Part shown: piece by piece, positions 43,652-55,263 of the stretch | How the letters are laid out: the number at the start of each line of letters is the position of its first letter | How positions within the stretch are numbered: the stretch's first letter is position 1 | Origin: Variovorax sp. PMC12 | GTDB taxonomy: Bacteria; Pseudomonadota; Gammaproteobacteria; Burkholderiales; Burkholderiaceae_C | Length of the DNA: 64,000 nt | Assembly: GCF_003019815.1 (NCBI RefSeq) | Contig: NZ_CP027773.1 | Span: forward strand, 3,545,001-3,609,000 | Direction of reading: 5' to 3' | Made by a program: the position numbers and the translations under genes | The notes under the pieces: model-generated | Told to the model about the DNA's origin: nothing | Databases searched by the model: none | The model's input: only the letters and a program-made list of their open reading frames with translations

Positions 43652-43747
43652 GAGCCAGCCGCGCAGCGCGGTGCTAGTCTCGATGCAGAAACTCTGACGG
43701 CGGACGAATCACGACAAGCAAACAAACGAACGAACGGAGACTTCAGG

Positions 43748-45064
<1,317 letters not shown>

Positions 45065-45086
45065 GACCCACCTTCCAGCCTCCACG

Positions 45087-46565
45087 ATGCGAATCCTGCA
45101 AGTCAGCGCCGAACTCTTTCCCCTGCTCAAGACCGGCGGCCTGGCCGACATCGCCGGCGCCCTGCCGCTGGCGCTCATGGCCGAGGGGCAGGACGCGCGC
45201 GTGCTGCTGCCGGGCTTTCCGGCCATCGTCCGCGGCGTGCGCGAACTCGCGCCCGTGGCCGAGTTCGACGCGCCCTGGGGCGAGCGATTCGCGCTGCGGC
45301 TCGGGCGCGTGGCGGTCGACGGCACGCCGGGCATCCCGGCCTACGTGATCGATGCGCCCGCGCTCTATGACCGGCCCGGCAACCCGTACGAGGACAACGC
45401 GCGCCAGCCCTACGGCGACAACCACCGGCGCTTCGCGCTGCTGGGCTGGGCGGCGGCGCGGCTCGCACAGGGGCTCGATCCATCCTGGCAGCCCGAGGTG
45501 GTGCACGCGCACGACTGGCACGCCGCGCTGGCGCCGGCCTACCTGCACTTCGCGCGCGAGGCCGGCCAGATGGGCGCATCGCGCGTGGGCAGCGTGTTCA
45601 CGGTGCACAACCTGGCCTACCAGGGCCTCTTCGCGCCATGGAACTTCGCGGACCTCGGGCTGCCCGGGCCCGCGTTCCAGATGAACGGCATCGAATACCA
45701 CGGCCAGGTCTCCTTCATGAAGGGCGGCCTTTGCTACGCCGACCGGCTCACCACGGTGAGCCCGACCTACGCGCTGGAGATCCAGACGCCCGAGCAGGGC
45801 TGCGGGCTCGACGGCCTGCTGCGCCAGCGCAGCGGCTTGCTGAGCGGCATCCTCAACGCGGTCGACGACCAGGTCTGGAACCCGGCGACCGATGCGGCGC
45901 TGGTGCAGGGCTACCACACGCCCGAAGGCCGCCACATGGCCGGCAAGGCGCGCTGCAAGTCGGTGCTGCAGCACCAGCTGGGGCTGGCCGAGCGGCCGGA
46001 CGCGCCGCTGTTCATCCTGGTGAGCCGCCTGACCGAGCAGAAGGGCCTGGGGCTGGTGCTCGACGGCCTGGACGCGCTGCTCGCGCAAGGCGGCCAGCTC
46101 GCGCTGCTGGGCAGCGGCGAGGGCTGGCTCGAAGACGCATTCAGGCAGCGCGCGGCGGCCGCGCCGCAATCGGTCAGCGTGACCATCGGCTACGACGAGA
46201 CGCTCGCGCACCAGCTCTTCGGCGCGGGCGACGTGACGCTGGTGCCCTCGCTCTTCGAGCCCTGCGGCCTCACGCAGATGTACGGCCTGAAATACGGCAG
46301 CCTGCCGCTGGTGCGCCGCGTGGGCGGGCTGGCCGACACGGTGGTCGACAGCACGCTGGAAGACCTGGCCAGCGGCGAGGCCACCGGTTTCGTGTTCGAC
46401 CGCTTCGACGTGGCCGACTACGAACGCGCCGTGCGCCGCGCCTTCGCGCTCTACCAGCGCGCGCCGGACTGGCGGCGCGTGCGCGGCAACGCGATGCGGC
46501 GGCCGGCCGACTGGGGCACTGCGGCTGCTCAGTACATCGATGTCTATCGGCAGGCGCTGGGATGA
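45087..46565 (+). CDS. glgA: Glycogen synthase (ADP-glucose type)
   Basis: 492 aa, GT5 glycosyltransferase extending alpha-1,4 chains from ADP-glucose. The N-terminal MRILQVSAELFPLLKTGGLA includes the ADP-glucose-binding KTGGL; HAHDWHAALAP and FTVHNLAYQG are family motifs; the C-terminal LFEPCGLTQMYGLKYG contains the nucleotide-sugar Glu. The ATG at 45087 is 22 bp after the glgC stop; the frame is open 12 codons earlier but would overlap glgC. The last dozen codons turn T-rich as they approach the hairpin units downstream. Confidence 0.97.
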   Translation: MRILQVSAELFPLLKTGGLADIAGALPLALMAEGQDARVLLPGFPAIVRGVRELAPVAEFDAPWGERFALRLGRVAVDGTPGIPAYVIDAPALYDRPGNPYEDNARQPYGDNHRRFALLGWAAARLAQGLDPSWQPEVVHAHDWHAALAPAYLHFAREAGQMGASRVGSVFTVHNLAYQGLFAPWNFADLGLPGPAFQMNGIEYHGQVSFMKGGLCYADRLTTVSPTYALEIQTPEQGCGLDGLLRQRSGLLSGILNAVDDQVWNPATDAALVQGYHTPEGRHMAGKARCKSVLQHQLGLAERPDAPLFILVSRLTEQKGLGLVLDGLDALLAQGGQLALLGSGEGWLEDAFRQRAAAAPQSVSVTIGYDETLAHQLFGAGDVTLVPSLFEPCGLTQMYGLKYGSLPLVRRVGGLADTVVDSTLEDLASGEATGFVFDRFDVADYERAVRRAFALYQRAPDWRRVRGNAMRRPADWGTAAAQYIDVYRQALG

Positions 46566-46608
46566 ACGCCTTCTTTTCTTTTTGCCGTTTCGCGTGCTGT
46601 TCGGGGGG

Positions 46609-46704
46609 CGCTCACGCCGACGGGGTACCTTGCTCCGCGAATGTCCCCCGGGCTTCGCCCTCCTCCTTTATTTCGCTGCGCAAGGCACCCCGCCGGCGTG
46701 AGCG
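46609..46704 (+). repeat. 96-bp hairpin unit, left copy
   Basis: 25-nt arms (46609-46633 and 46680-46704) pair except at arm positions 12 and 19, around a 46-bp core (46634-46679) that holds an inner hairpin GGGC-TTC-GCCC and the block CTCCTCCTTTATTTCGCTGC. It is inverted relative to the second unit at 46749-46844, 44 bp away. Confidence 0.9.
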
Positions 46705-46748
46705 TTCAGAGCAGTTGTTGATCGAACGACACAACAGCAGCGCCCGTC

Positions 46749-46844
46749 GTGCACAGGGCGCCGGGTGCTCCCCGCAGCGAAATAAAGGAGGAGGCCGCAG
46801 GCCGGGGGACATTCGCGGAGGGGAGTACCCGGTGCCCTGTGCAC
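46749..46844 (-). repeat. 96-bp hairpin unit, right copy (inverted)
   Basis: Same design as the left copy read on the minus strand: 25-nt arms (46749-46773, 46820-46844) that mispair at positions 12 and 19, and a 46-bp core with inner hairpin GGCC-TGC-GGCC. Arm sequence differs from the left copy but remains self-complementary. On the plus strand the core contains AAAGGAGGAGG, a perfect Shine-Dalgarno sequence with no suitable start codon after it. Confidence 0.9.
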
Positions 46845-46907
46845 ACACCCCCAACGCCTCCTGACGGCAGATCAGACACCCCACCACCCACCCAAAGAGC
46901 GCCAACC

Positions 46908-49391
<2,484 letters not shown>

Positions 49392-49413
49392 ACCACCTTC
49401 GAGGCAACACGCC

Positions 49414-49836
49414 ATGGCATACGCCCGGATGAAAGTCCACGCGGCCGCAGTGCTCGCGGCACTGGCCCTGTGCACGGTCGCGCACGCCCAGAAGGGCACC
49501 CCGCGGGAGCACACCTGGCAACGCAGCACCACGGCGGGCCAGGAGGTGCGCATATTCACCTACGTGCAGCAACGCTCCGATTGCAGCCAGGGGCCCGATC
49601 CGGTCGTCACCATCCGCACGAAGCCCGCGCACGGCACCGTGAGCGTGCGACCGGGCTCCGTCACCGTCGGCCCGCCGCGGTTCGGCGCGGTCGATTGCAG
49701 CGGCCGTACGTTGTCGGGGCAGGGCATCTGGTTCGTGCCGGAACCGGGATTCAGCGGAACCGACCAGTTCGACTACGAGGTGCAGTTCACCAACGGCGTG
49801 GCGCACGACACTGCCATGGTCGAGGTCAAGCCCTGA
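49414..49836 (+). CDS. Small secreted protein with Ig-like/cadherin-like beta domain
   Basis: 140 aa. Signal peptide MAYARMKVHAAAVLAALALC...AHAQ (about 26 residues; an alternative ATG at 49429 gives MKVHAAAV). The mature part is one beta-rich domain with IRTKPAHGTVSVRPG and a final FVPEPGFSGTDQFDYEV, the signature of bacterial Ig-like (cadherin-like) repeats. Two Cys (CSQGP, DCSGR) may form a disulfide. Function unknown; 22 bp after glgP, probably by read-through rather than a glycogen role. Confidence 0.78.
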   Translation: MAYARMKVHAAAVLAALALCTVAHAQKGTPREHTWQRSTTAGQEVRIFTYVQQRSDCSQGPDPVVTIRTKPAHGTVSVRPGSVTVGPPRFGAVDCSGRTLSGQGIWFVPEPGFSGTDQFDYEVQFTNGVAHDTAMVEVKP

Positions 49837-49860
49837 CGCTTCTACGCGCGCGCGGGGCGT

Positions 49861-50346
49861 TCAGCGCTTGGCGGGCGCGGTGGGATCGGTGGCCGGCTGC
49901 GGCGCGTCGGTGACGAAGCCGATGCGGCTCAGGCCCGCCTTGTTGGCAATGCCCATCAGCGCCACCACCTTGCCGTAGGGCACGGTCTGGTCGGCGCGCA
50001 GCTGCACCTCGGTGTCCTTGCTGTCGGCCGCGGCCTTCCCGAAGCGGTCGGCCAGTTCCTCGTCGGTCACGGCCTGGTCGTTGAAGAAGACCTTGCCGGA
50101 GGCGTCGACCGACACGCTCACGAACTTGGGCGTGTCGTTGGGCTGGCCAGCGTCGGTCTGCGGCAGGTCGAGCTTGATCGAGCTGGCCATCAGCGGCGCG
50201 GTGATGATGAAGATCACCAGCAGCACCAGCATCACGTCGACCAGCGGCGTCACGTTGATGTCGGACAGCGGCCGCTGCGCGCCGCCGCCCATCGCGCGCC
50301 CGCCGCCTGCGGCGCCGCTGCCCAGTGAAGTACGACCGAAGGCCAT
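49861..50346 (-). CDS. exbD: ExbD/TolR-family proton-channel protein
   Basis: 161 aa, inner-membrane partner of ExbB. One transmembrane helix (about 37-57) starts INVTPLVDVMLVLLVIFIIT and carries the functional Asp (LVDVML) of the proton path. The periplasmic domain (60-150) ends SRIGFVTDAP. 8 bp after exbB. It could energise TonB (and so the receptor at 20775) or serve a TolR-like role; position beside bamE and dapB is typical in this order as I remember it. Confidence 0.9.
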   Translation of the reverse strand: MAFGRTSLGSGAAGGGRAMGGGAQRPLSDINVTPLVDVMLVLLVIFIITAPLMASSIKLDLPQTDAGQPNDTPKFVSVSVDASGKVFFNDQAVTDEELADRFGKAAADSKDTEVQLRADQTVPYGKVVALMGIANKAGLSRIGFVTDAPQPATDPTAPAKR

Positions 50347-50354
50347 GGCGCGGC

Positions 50355-51050
50355 TCAGACCGGCATCGGCCGCGCGGGCGGCGGCGCGGCGGGCTTCGGC
50401 GGCTCGCCGAAGCTGCCCAGCAGGTCGTGCGCGAAGCCTTCGAGCTCGGCTTCGATGCGGCCGATGACGCGGCCGAACACGTTGTAGGCCAGCACCGCCG
50501 GAATGGCCACGGCCAAGCCGAACGCCGTCATGACCAGCGCCTCGCCGACAGGCCCCGCGACCTTGTCGATGGTGAAGCCGCCGGTCTGGCCCGCGATGCC
50601 CGACAGCGCCCGGTAGATGCCCCAGACCGTGCCCAGCAGCCCCACGAAAGGCGCGGTGGCGCCCACGGTGGCGAGCAGGATCTGGCCGGCCTGCAGGCGG
50701 CGCAGCGCGCCGTGCAGCGCATTGCGCAGGACGCGGGTCAGGCGCTGGTTGCGGTCGACCGCAGCGCCCAGCGTGCCCTCAGGGGCCCCGGCGGCCGCGC
50801 CGCGGATGGCCGACACCGCCGGCAGCACCAGCGCCGCGCGGTCGAAGGCCCGGAGTTTCTGCTCGGCGTCGGCCAGCGTGGCCGATTGCCAGAAGGCGGC
50901 GATGCTGCGCAGCACATCGCGCGTGCCGCCGCGCAGCAGCCAGGCCTTCCAGAGAATGATGACCCAGCTCGCGATCGACATCGCCAGCAGCAGCGCGGCC
51001 ACCGAACGGCTGACGCCGTCGCCATGGGTCAGCAGTTCGAGCACGCTCAT
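50355..51050 (-). CDS. exbB: MotA/TolQ/ExbB proton-channel family protein
   Basis: 231 aa, three transmembrane helices: about 18-38, 110-135 and 155-180. The channel motif LLATVGATAPFVGLLGTVWG and the last helix with GPVGEALVMTAFGLAVAIPA are diagnostic. It forms the pentamer around ExbD and uses the proton gradient. Directly upstream of exbD and 18 bp after dapB on the same strand. Confidence 0.92.
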   Translation of the reverse strand: MSVLELLTHGDGVSRSVAALLLAMSIASWVIILWKAWLLRGGTRDVLRSIAAFWQSATLADAEQKLRAFDRAALVLPAVSAIRGAAAGAPEGTLGAAVDRNQRLTRVLRNALHGALRRLQAGQILLATVGATAPFVGLLGTVWGIYRALSGIAGQTGGFTIDKVAGPVGEALVMTAFGLAVAIPAVLAYNVFGRVIGRIEAELEGFAHDLLGSFGEPPKPAAPPPARPMPV

Positions 51051-51068
51051 CGGCGGTCCTTTGGTTTT

Positions 51069-51914
51069 CTAGCGCAGGCCCAGCACGTCGTACATGTCGA
51101 ACAGGCCGGTGCGCTGCTCGGCCAGGAAGCGCACCGCGCGCAGGCTGCCCTGGGCATAGGTGACGCGGCTCGACGACTTGTGGGTGATCTCGATGCGTTC
51201 GCCGGTACCCGCGAACAGCACGGTGTGGTCGCCCACGATGTCGCCGCCGCGGATGGCCGAGAAGCCGATGGTGGAAGGATCGCGCTCGCCGGTGATGCCT
51301 TCGCGGGCGTACACGGCGCAGTCCTTGAGGTCGCGGCCCAGCGCGTCGGCGATGACTTCGCCCATCTTGAGCGCGGTGCCCGAGGGTGCGTCGACCTTGT
51401 GGCGGTGGTGCGCCTCGATGATCTCGATGTCGTAGCCGGTCGACATGGCCTTGGCGGCCATCTCGAGCAGCTTGAGGGTGACGTTGACGCCCACGCTCAT
51501 GTTGGGCGCCATCATGATGGCGATGTCCTTGGCGATCTCGGCGATCTCGGCCTTCTGCGCGTCGCTGAAGCCGGTGGTGCCGATGACCGCCTGAACGCCC
51601 AGTTCGCGGCACACCGCGAGGTGCGCGAGCGTGCCTTCGGGGCGGGTGAAGTCGATGAGCACCTGCGCGTCCTTCAGGCCGGTGCGCAGGTCGGACACGA
51701 TGGACACGCCGCTGTCGAAGCCCAGGAAGCCGCCGGCATCGGCGCCGAGCGCCGGGCTGCCCGCGATGTCGAGCGCGCCGGCCAAGCGCAGGTCGGGCGC
51801 GTTGCGCACGGCCTCGATCAGCATGTGGCCCATGCGGCCCGATGCCCCGGCGATGGCGACGCGGCGCGGCGCGGAAGCGGGATTGCTGGAGGAATTGGAG
51901 GTGGATTCGGTCAC
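51069..51914 (-). CDS. dapB: 4-hydroxy-tetrahydrodipicolinate reductase
   Basis: 281 aa; NAD(P)H-dependent step of lysine and diaminopimelate synthesis. N-terminal Rossmann motif VAIAGASGRMGHMLIEAV; catalytic and substrate site IEAHHRHKVDAPSGTALKMG. The start is GTG at 51914 (VTESTSNSSS), with an uncharged Ser/Asn-rich first 15 residues before the Rossmann strand. Lies between bamE and exbB on the minus strand; 118 bp separate it from bamE. Confidence 0.96.
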   Translation of the reverse strand: MTESTSNSSSNPASAPRRVAIAGASGRMGHMLIEAVRNAPDLRLAGALDIAGSPALGADAGGFLGFDSGVSIVSDLRTGLKDAQVLIDFTRPEGTLAHLAVCRELGVQAVIGTTGFSDAQKAEIAEIAKDIAIMMAPNMSVGVNVTLKLLEMAAKAMSTGYDIEIIEAHHRHKVDAPSGTALKMGEVIADALGRDLKDCAVYAREGITGERDPSTIGFSAIRGGDIVGDHTVLFAGTGERIEITHKSSSRVTYAQGSLRAVRFLAEQRTGLFDMYDVLGLR

Positions 51915-52032
51915 GCGGATTCAGTCTTCGAAATGGCCAATGGCATGCATGGACTCGGGACGGACGCCGCCTGACTCGGCGGGCGCCGCCCGCTGTTTTC
52001 TTCTATCGCTTCGGCCCGTAGCCGCAGCACGC

Positions 52033-52602
52033 TCAGCGCGTGGCTTCGAGCGGAGGGTACGCGGCCGGCAGCGGCGGCAGGCTGGCCGACGGCGACGAGG
52101 CGGCGCTGTTGTCGGCCTTCTTCTCGTCCTTGGAGGGAGCGAATTTCTTGAGTTCGTCCTCGGATGCCTCGAGCGTGGGCACCTTGCCGGAGCGCTTGCG
52201 GGTGTCCAGCGTGGCGACGAATTCTTCCTCGCTGGGCATCTCGTCGCCTTCGAAGCGGTCCATCAGTTCGCCGTTGAAGAACACGGTCAGGTGGCGTTCC
52301 TGCGGTTCCACGCCCTGGCGGCGGATGGTGAAGACGTAGTCCCAGCGGTTGTTGTGGAAAACGTCGCTCAGCAGCGAGGTGCCGAGGATTTCGCGCACCT
52401 GCTGGCGCGACATGCCGGGCTTGAGCGCCGCGACCTGTTCCTTCGAGACGAAATTGCCCTGCACCACTTCGACTTTGTAAGGAGTGACGGCCGTCAGGGC
52501 GTTACGCGTGCGCTCGCTGAAACCGCTGCAGGCACCGAGGCCGAGCGTCGCGGCGATGGCGGCGACCAGCAGCCAGGGACGGCGTTGGAGAATGGCAGGC
52601 AT
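52033..52602 (-). CDS. bamE: Outer-membrane assembly factor BamE (SmpA/OmlA)
   Basis: 189-aa lipoprotein of the beta-barrel assembly complex. Lipoprotein signal ends GLGAC with Cys25. The core SmpA/OmlA domain contains VSKEQVAALKPGMSRQQVRE, the family fingerprint, then WDYVFTIRRQG and LTVFFNGELMDRFEG. A charged, Ser/Pro-rich tail of about 60 residues extends beyond the E. coli protein. The ATG at 52602 fits the signal peptide but has no clear Shine-Dalgarno; an ATG at 52635 is possible. Divergent from fur, a conserved pair in betaproteobacteria. Confidence 0.93.
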   Translation of the reverse strand: MPAILQRRPWLLVAAIAATLGLGACSGFSERTRNALTAVTPYKVEVVQGNFVSKEQVAALKPGMSRQQVREILGTSLLSDVFHNNRWDYVFTIRRQGVEPQERHLTVFFNGELMDRFEGDEMPSEEEFVATLDTRKRSGKVPTLEASEDELKKFAPSKDEKKADNSAASSPSASLPPLPAAYPPLEATR

Positions 52603-52690
52603 GGGAGGAAGGGGGGTAGCGATATGATCGGCCATTGTAGCGGCTGCCCTTTTCAGGGCCTTTGCCGCAGCCAAGGGCGCAGGAATCAAC

Positions 52691-53110
52691 ATGGCCAACA
52701 TCGACGAACTCAAGAATACCGGCCTCAAGGCCACATTGCCGCGGCTGAAGATCCTCGAGATCTTCCAGACCGGCAGCCAGCGGCACATGACCGCGGAAGA
52801 CGTGTTTCGCGTGCTTCTGAACGAACACTCGGACATCGGCCTGGCCACCGTCTACCGCGTGCTGACCCAGTTCGAGCAGGCCGGCATCCTCGAGCGCAGC
52901 CATTTCGAGAGCGGCAAGGCCGTCTACGAACTCAACGAAGGCACGCACCACGACCACCTGATCTGCACCTCGTGCGGCAAGGTCGAGGAGTTCTACGACG
53001 CCGAGATCGAACGCCGCCAGCAGATGATCGCCAAGGACAAGGGCTGGATCCTGCAGGACCACGCCATGTCGCTCTACGGCCTTTGCGGGGATTGCGCCAG
53101 GAAGCGCTGA
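52691..53110 (+). CDS. fur: Ferric uptake regulator
   Basis: 139 aa; Fe2+-dependent repressor of iron uptake genes. N-terminal winged helix (1-80) with LATVYRVLTQFEQAGILERS; metal-binding HHDH at 86-89; zinc Cys pairs C92/C95 and C132/C135. AGGA precedes the ATG by 6 bp. Divergent from bamE across 88 bp that contains a GGCTGC...GCAGCC inverted repeat in the fur leader. Likely regulates the TonB receptor in this window. Confidence 0.97.
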   Translation: MANIDELKNTGLKATLPRLKILEIFQTGSQRHMTAEDVFRVLLNEHSDIGLATVYRVLTQFEQAGILERSHFESGKAVYELNEGTHHDHLICTSCGKVEEFYDAEIERRQQMIAKDKGWILQDHAMSLYGLCGDCARKR

Positions 53111-53143
53111 ACCCGCACCTGTTCCCGCGGCAGGAAGCCAAAG

Positions 53144-53169
53144 AAAAAAGGGGCGAATGCCCCTTTTTT
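53144..53169. terminator. Bidirectional terminator between fur and hprK
   Basis: GGGGC (53150-53154) pairs with GCCCC (53159-53163), flanked by six A's on the left and six T's on the right, so it works in both directions for the convergent genes. Confidence 0.93.
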
Positions 53170-53173
53170 GCTT

Positions 53174-54133
53174 TCAGTCGTTGTCGCGGGCGTTTTCCAT
53201 CGCCTTGTGGTGGCGTGCCACGAAATCGGCATAGGTGTCGATGCCGCGCAGCTGCAGGATGGAGTTGCGCACCGCCGCTTCGACCAGCACGGCGATGTTC
53301 CGCCCGGCCACCACCTGGATGATGACCTTGCGCACCGGGATGCCCAGCACGTCCTGCGTGAGCGGTGCCGAGGGCATGCGTTCGTAGTCGCGCTCGAAGC
53401 TGTCGCGACGCACCAGGTGCACGATGAGCTTGAGCCGCATCTTCCGGCGCACCGCCGTCTCGCCGAAGATCGCGCGGATGTCCAGCAGGCCGATGCCGCG
53501 CACTTCGAGCAGGTTCAGCAGCAGGTCGGGGCAGCGCCCCTCGATGGTGTTCTGGTTGATGCGGTAGAGGTCGACCGCGTCGTCGGCCACGAGGCCGTTG
53601 CCGCGCGAGATCAGCTCCAGGCCCAGCTCGCTCTTGCCCAGGCCCGACTCGCCCGTGATCATCACGCCCATGCCCAGGATGTCCATGAACACGCCGTGCA
53701 TCGACGTGCGCTCGGCGAAGTGCTTGGACAGGTAGGCGCGCAGCAGGTCGATCACGAAGGCCGAGGATTCGCGCGTGGCAAAGAGCGGCAGCTGCGCGCG
53801 CTCGCAGATCGACAGCAGCTCGTCGGGCGCGGCCTGGCCGTCGGCCAGCACCAGCATCGGCGGCTCCAGCGTGACGATGCGGGCAATGCGGCGGGCGCAG
53901 TCTTCCTGGCTGCCGCGCGTCAGGTAGGCCACTTCGCGCGCCCCCAGGATCTGCACGCGGTACGGATGGATGTAGTTGAGGTAGCCGACCAGGTCGGCCG
54001 CCGACTGCGCGCGGCTGATGACTTCGGGGTCGAACTGGCGCTCTGACGCCCCGAGCCCGGCGAGCCATTCCCAGCGGAGCGACCCGCGGAACTCCTCGAA
54101 CATGGCATCGGCGCTGATGACGGTCGGCTTCAT
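53174..54133 (-). CDS. hprK: HPr kinase/phosphorylase
   Basis: 319 aa; phosphorylates HPr on Ser and removes the phosphate, linking carbon state to the PTS. N-terminal domain (1-130), then catalytic His146 in TSMHGVFMDILG and Walker A GESGLGKS (161-168), followed by ELGLELISRGNGLVADDAVD and the HprK signature VRGIGLLDIRAIFGETAV. Third gene of the hpf-ptsN-hprK run; 144 bp after ptsN, with repeat copy B in that gap. Confidence 0.96.
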   Translation of the reverse strand: MKPTVISADAMFEEFRGSLRWEWLAGLGASERQFDPEVISRAQSAADLVGYLNYIHPYRVQILGAREVAYLTRGSQEDCARRIARIVTLEPPMLVLADGQAAPDELLSICERAQLPLFATRESSAFVIDLLRAYLSKHFAERTSMHGVFMDILGMGVMITGESGLGKSELGLELISRGNGLVADDAVDLYRINQNTIEGRCPDLLLNLLEVRGIGLLDIRAIFGETAVRRKMRLKLIVHLVRRDSFERDYERMPSAPLTQDVLGIPVRKVIIQVVAGRNIAVLVEAAVRNSILQLRGIDTYADFVARHHKAMENARDND

Positions 54134-54178
54134 GCGTTCAGGAGATGGCGCTCACGCACCAGATTTGGGGCAGGCCAG

Positions 54179-54270
54179 AATACCGCGGAACCGGCTTTGC
54201 CGGGCCGCTGGTATTGCCCCCGGTAGGGGGTTGGCGAAGCGACACGAAGTGCGCGAAGCCTGGGAGCGAG
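54179..54270 (+). repeat. 92-bp hairpin repeat, copy B
   Basis: Same element as 34810-34901: a 37-nt stem (54179-54215) closed by AATACC/GGTATT with a TTT loop, then CCCCC..GGGGG, then GCGACACGAAGTGCGCGAAG. It fills the ptsN-hprK gap and is transcribed in antisense relative to those genes. Confidence 0.85.
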
Positions 54271-54277
54271 CCACAGC

Positions 54278-54745
54278 TCAGGCGATTTGGGTGGAGTGCC
54301 AGCCGGCGATGAGGCCGTGCAGGGCGGCGGCGTCGGTGCTGGACTTGATCTGTTCGCGCAGGCTGGAGTCGCTCAGCAGCTCGGCGATTTCAGAGAGGAT
54401 TTCGAGGTGCTTCTGCGTGGCCGCTTCGGGCACCAGCAGGAAGATCAGGAGCGCGACGGGCTGTTCGTCGGGGGCGTCGAAGCCGATCGGGTTGGCCAGC
54501 TGGAACACGGCGGCCATCGGCGCCTTGAGGCCCTTGATGCGGCCATGGGGAATGGCGACGCCGTGGCCCAGGCCGGTGGAGCCGAGGCGCTCGCGCGCAA
54601 ACAGGCTGTCGGTGATCAGGGCGCGTCCCAGGCCGTGAAGGCTTTCGAACAGCAAACCTGCTTCTTCGAAAGCACGTTTCTTGCTAGTAGCGTCAACGCT
54701 CACAAGCACTTGAGCGGGCGGCAGGATGGACGCGAGGCGATTCAT
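54278..54745 (-). CDS. ptsN: PTS EIIA-Ntr (nitrogen-related IIA)
   Basis: 155 aa; receives phosphate from NPr/HPr and regulates potassium, nitrogen and carbon processes. Phosphorylated His67 lies in GLGHGVAIPHGRI. Full IIA-fructose-type domain from MNRLASILPP to the end. The ATG at 54745 gives the standard N-terminus; ten further codons upstream are probably leader. Follows hpf by 188 bp and a terminator, so it may have its own promoter. Confidence 0.94.
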   Translation of the reverse strand: MNRLASILPPAQVLVSVDATSKKRAFEEAGLLFESLHGLGRALITDSLFARERLGSTGLGHGVAIPHGRIKGLKAPMAAVFQLANPIGFDAPDEQPVALLIFLLVPEAATQKHLEILSEIAELLSDSSLREQIKSSTDAAALHGLIAGWHSTQIA

Positions 54746-54883
54746 GGTGGGTGCAGAGCGGGGGCGATTATGCACCCGCTTGGTAAAAACCCCCAGTCCC
54801 CCTATTTACTTTCTGTCTACACGTGGTCCGCAGGCCTCGTCCGCCCTCTGAGCGAAGGCAATGCCCCAGCGCAATAGTCGGAA

Positions 54884-54907
54884 AACAAAAAGCCGCCCGA
54901 GGGCGGC
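54884..54907 (-). terminator. Rho-independent terminator after hpf
   Basis: On the minus strand GCCGCCC (54907-54901) pairs with GGGCGGC (54898-54892), followed by TTTTTGTTTT. It is about 26 bp beyond the hpf stop and should limit read-through to ptsN. Confidence 0.9.
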
Positions 54908-54933
54908 CTGTGGGGGGAGCCGAGGGCTCCGGT

Positions 54934-55263
54934 TTACATCAGGCGCTTGGGCGCCGCGTGATGGTGGTCCTGCAGGCGATCCTTGTGGCGGACCACCTGG
55001 CGGTCGAGCTTGTCGACCAGCTCATCGACCGCAGCGTAGAGATCAGCGTGGCTCGACTCCGCGAACATGTCATTGCCCTTGACGTGAATGTTGCACTCCG
55101 CCCTTTGGCGGCGTTCCTTTTCCTTCTGCTTTTCCACCGTGAGGATCACCTTGACATCGACTACCTGGTCGAAATGTCGCGTGATCCGGTCCAGCTTGCT
55201 CGTGACGTAGGTGCGCAAGGCAGGTGTGACGTCGAGGTGATGACCGCTGATCGTCAAATTCAT
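54934..55263 (-). CDS. hpf: Ribosome hibernation-promoting factor (short form)
   Basis: 109 aa; binds the 30S decoding site in stationary phase and promotes 100S dimers. Starts MNLTISGHHLDVTPALRTYV and shows HFDQVVDVKVILTVEKQKEK and the basic helix DKLDRQVVRHKDRLQDHHH. Lacks the long C-terminal extension. Excellent Shine-Dalgarno AGGAGGT 6 bp upstream decides the start. A good sigma-70 promoter candidate lies at 55400-55428. In many relatives rpoN precedes hpf; here the upstream gene is a helicase. Confidence 0.95.
   Translation of the reverse strand: MNLTISGHHLDVTPALRTYVTSKLDRITRHFDQVVDVKVILTVEKQKEKERRQRAECNIHVKGNDMFAESSHADLYAAVDELVDKLDRQVVRHKDRLQDHHHAAPKRLM

Larger units (their letters stand above)
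46566..46907. other. 342-bp glgA-glgP intergenic region
   Basis: Holds the two inverted 96-bp units. The left edge (46566-46608) is T-rich and the right edge (46845-46907) is strongly C/A-rich and G-poor, mirroring the skew seen around the larger palindrome. No gene is supported; an open frame continuous with glgP runs through the right unit but is repeat-derived. Confidence 0.7.

Noticed and set aside
46609..46844. CRISPR-like repeat pair
   Set aside because: Only two units in inverted orientation, no spacers of regular length, no cas genes.
46749..46907. An N-terminal extension of GlgP encoded by the right hairpin unit
   Set aside because: The 53 extra codons are entirely repeat-derived and precede the canonical GlgP N-terminus.
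51979..51999. GCGGGC...GCCCGC followed by TGTTTTC, a plus-strand terminator-like hairpin between bamE and dapB
   Set aside because: No plus-strand gene lies upstream to terminate; both flanking genes are on the minus strand, where no T-run follows.
52603..52690. Fur autoregulation box between bamE and fur
   Set aside because: I found only a GGCTGC/GCAGCC leader repeat, nothing close to a Fur site.
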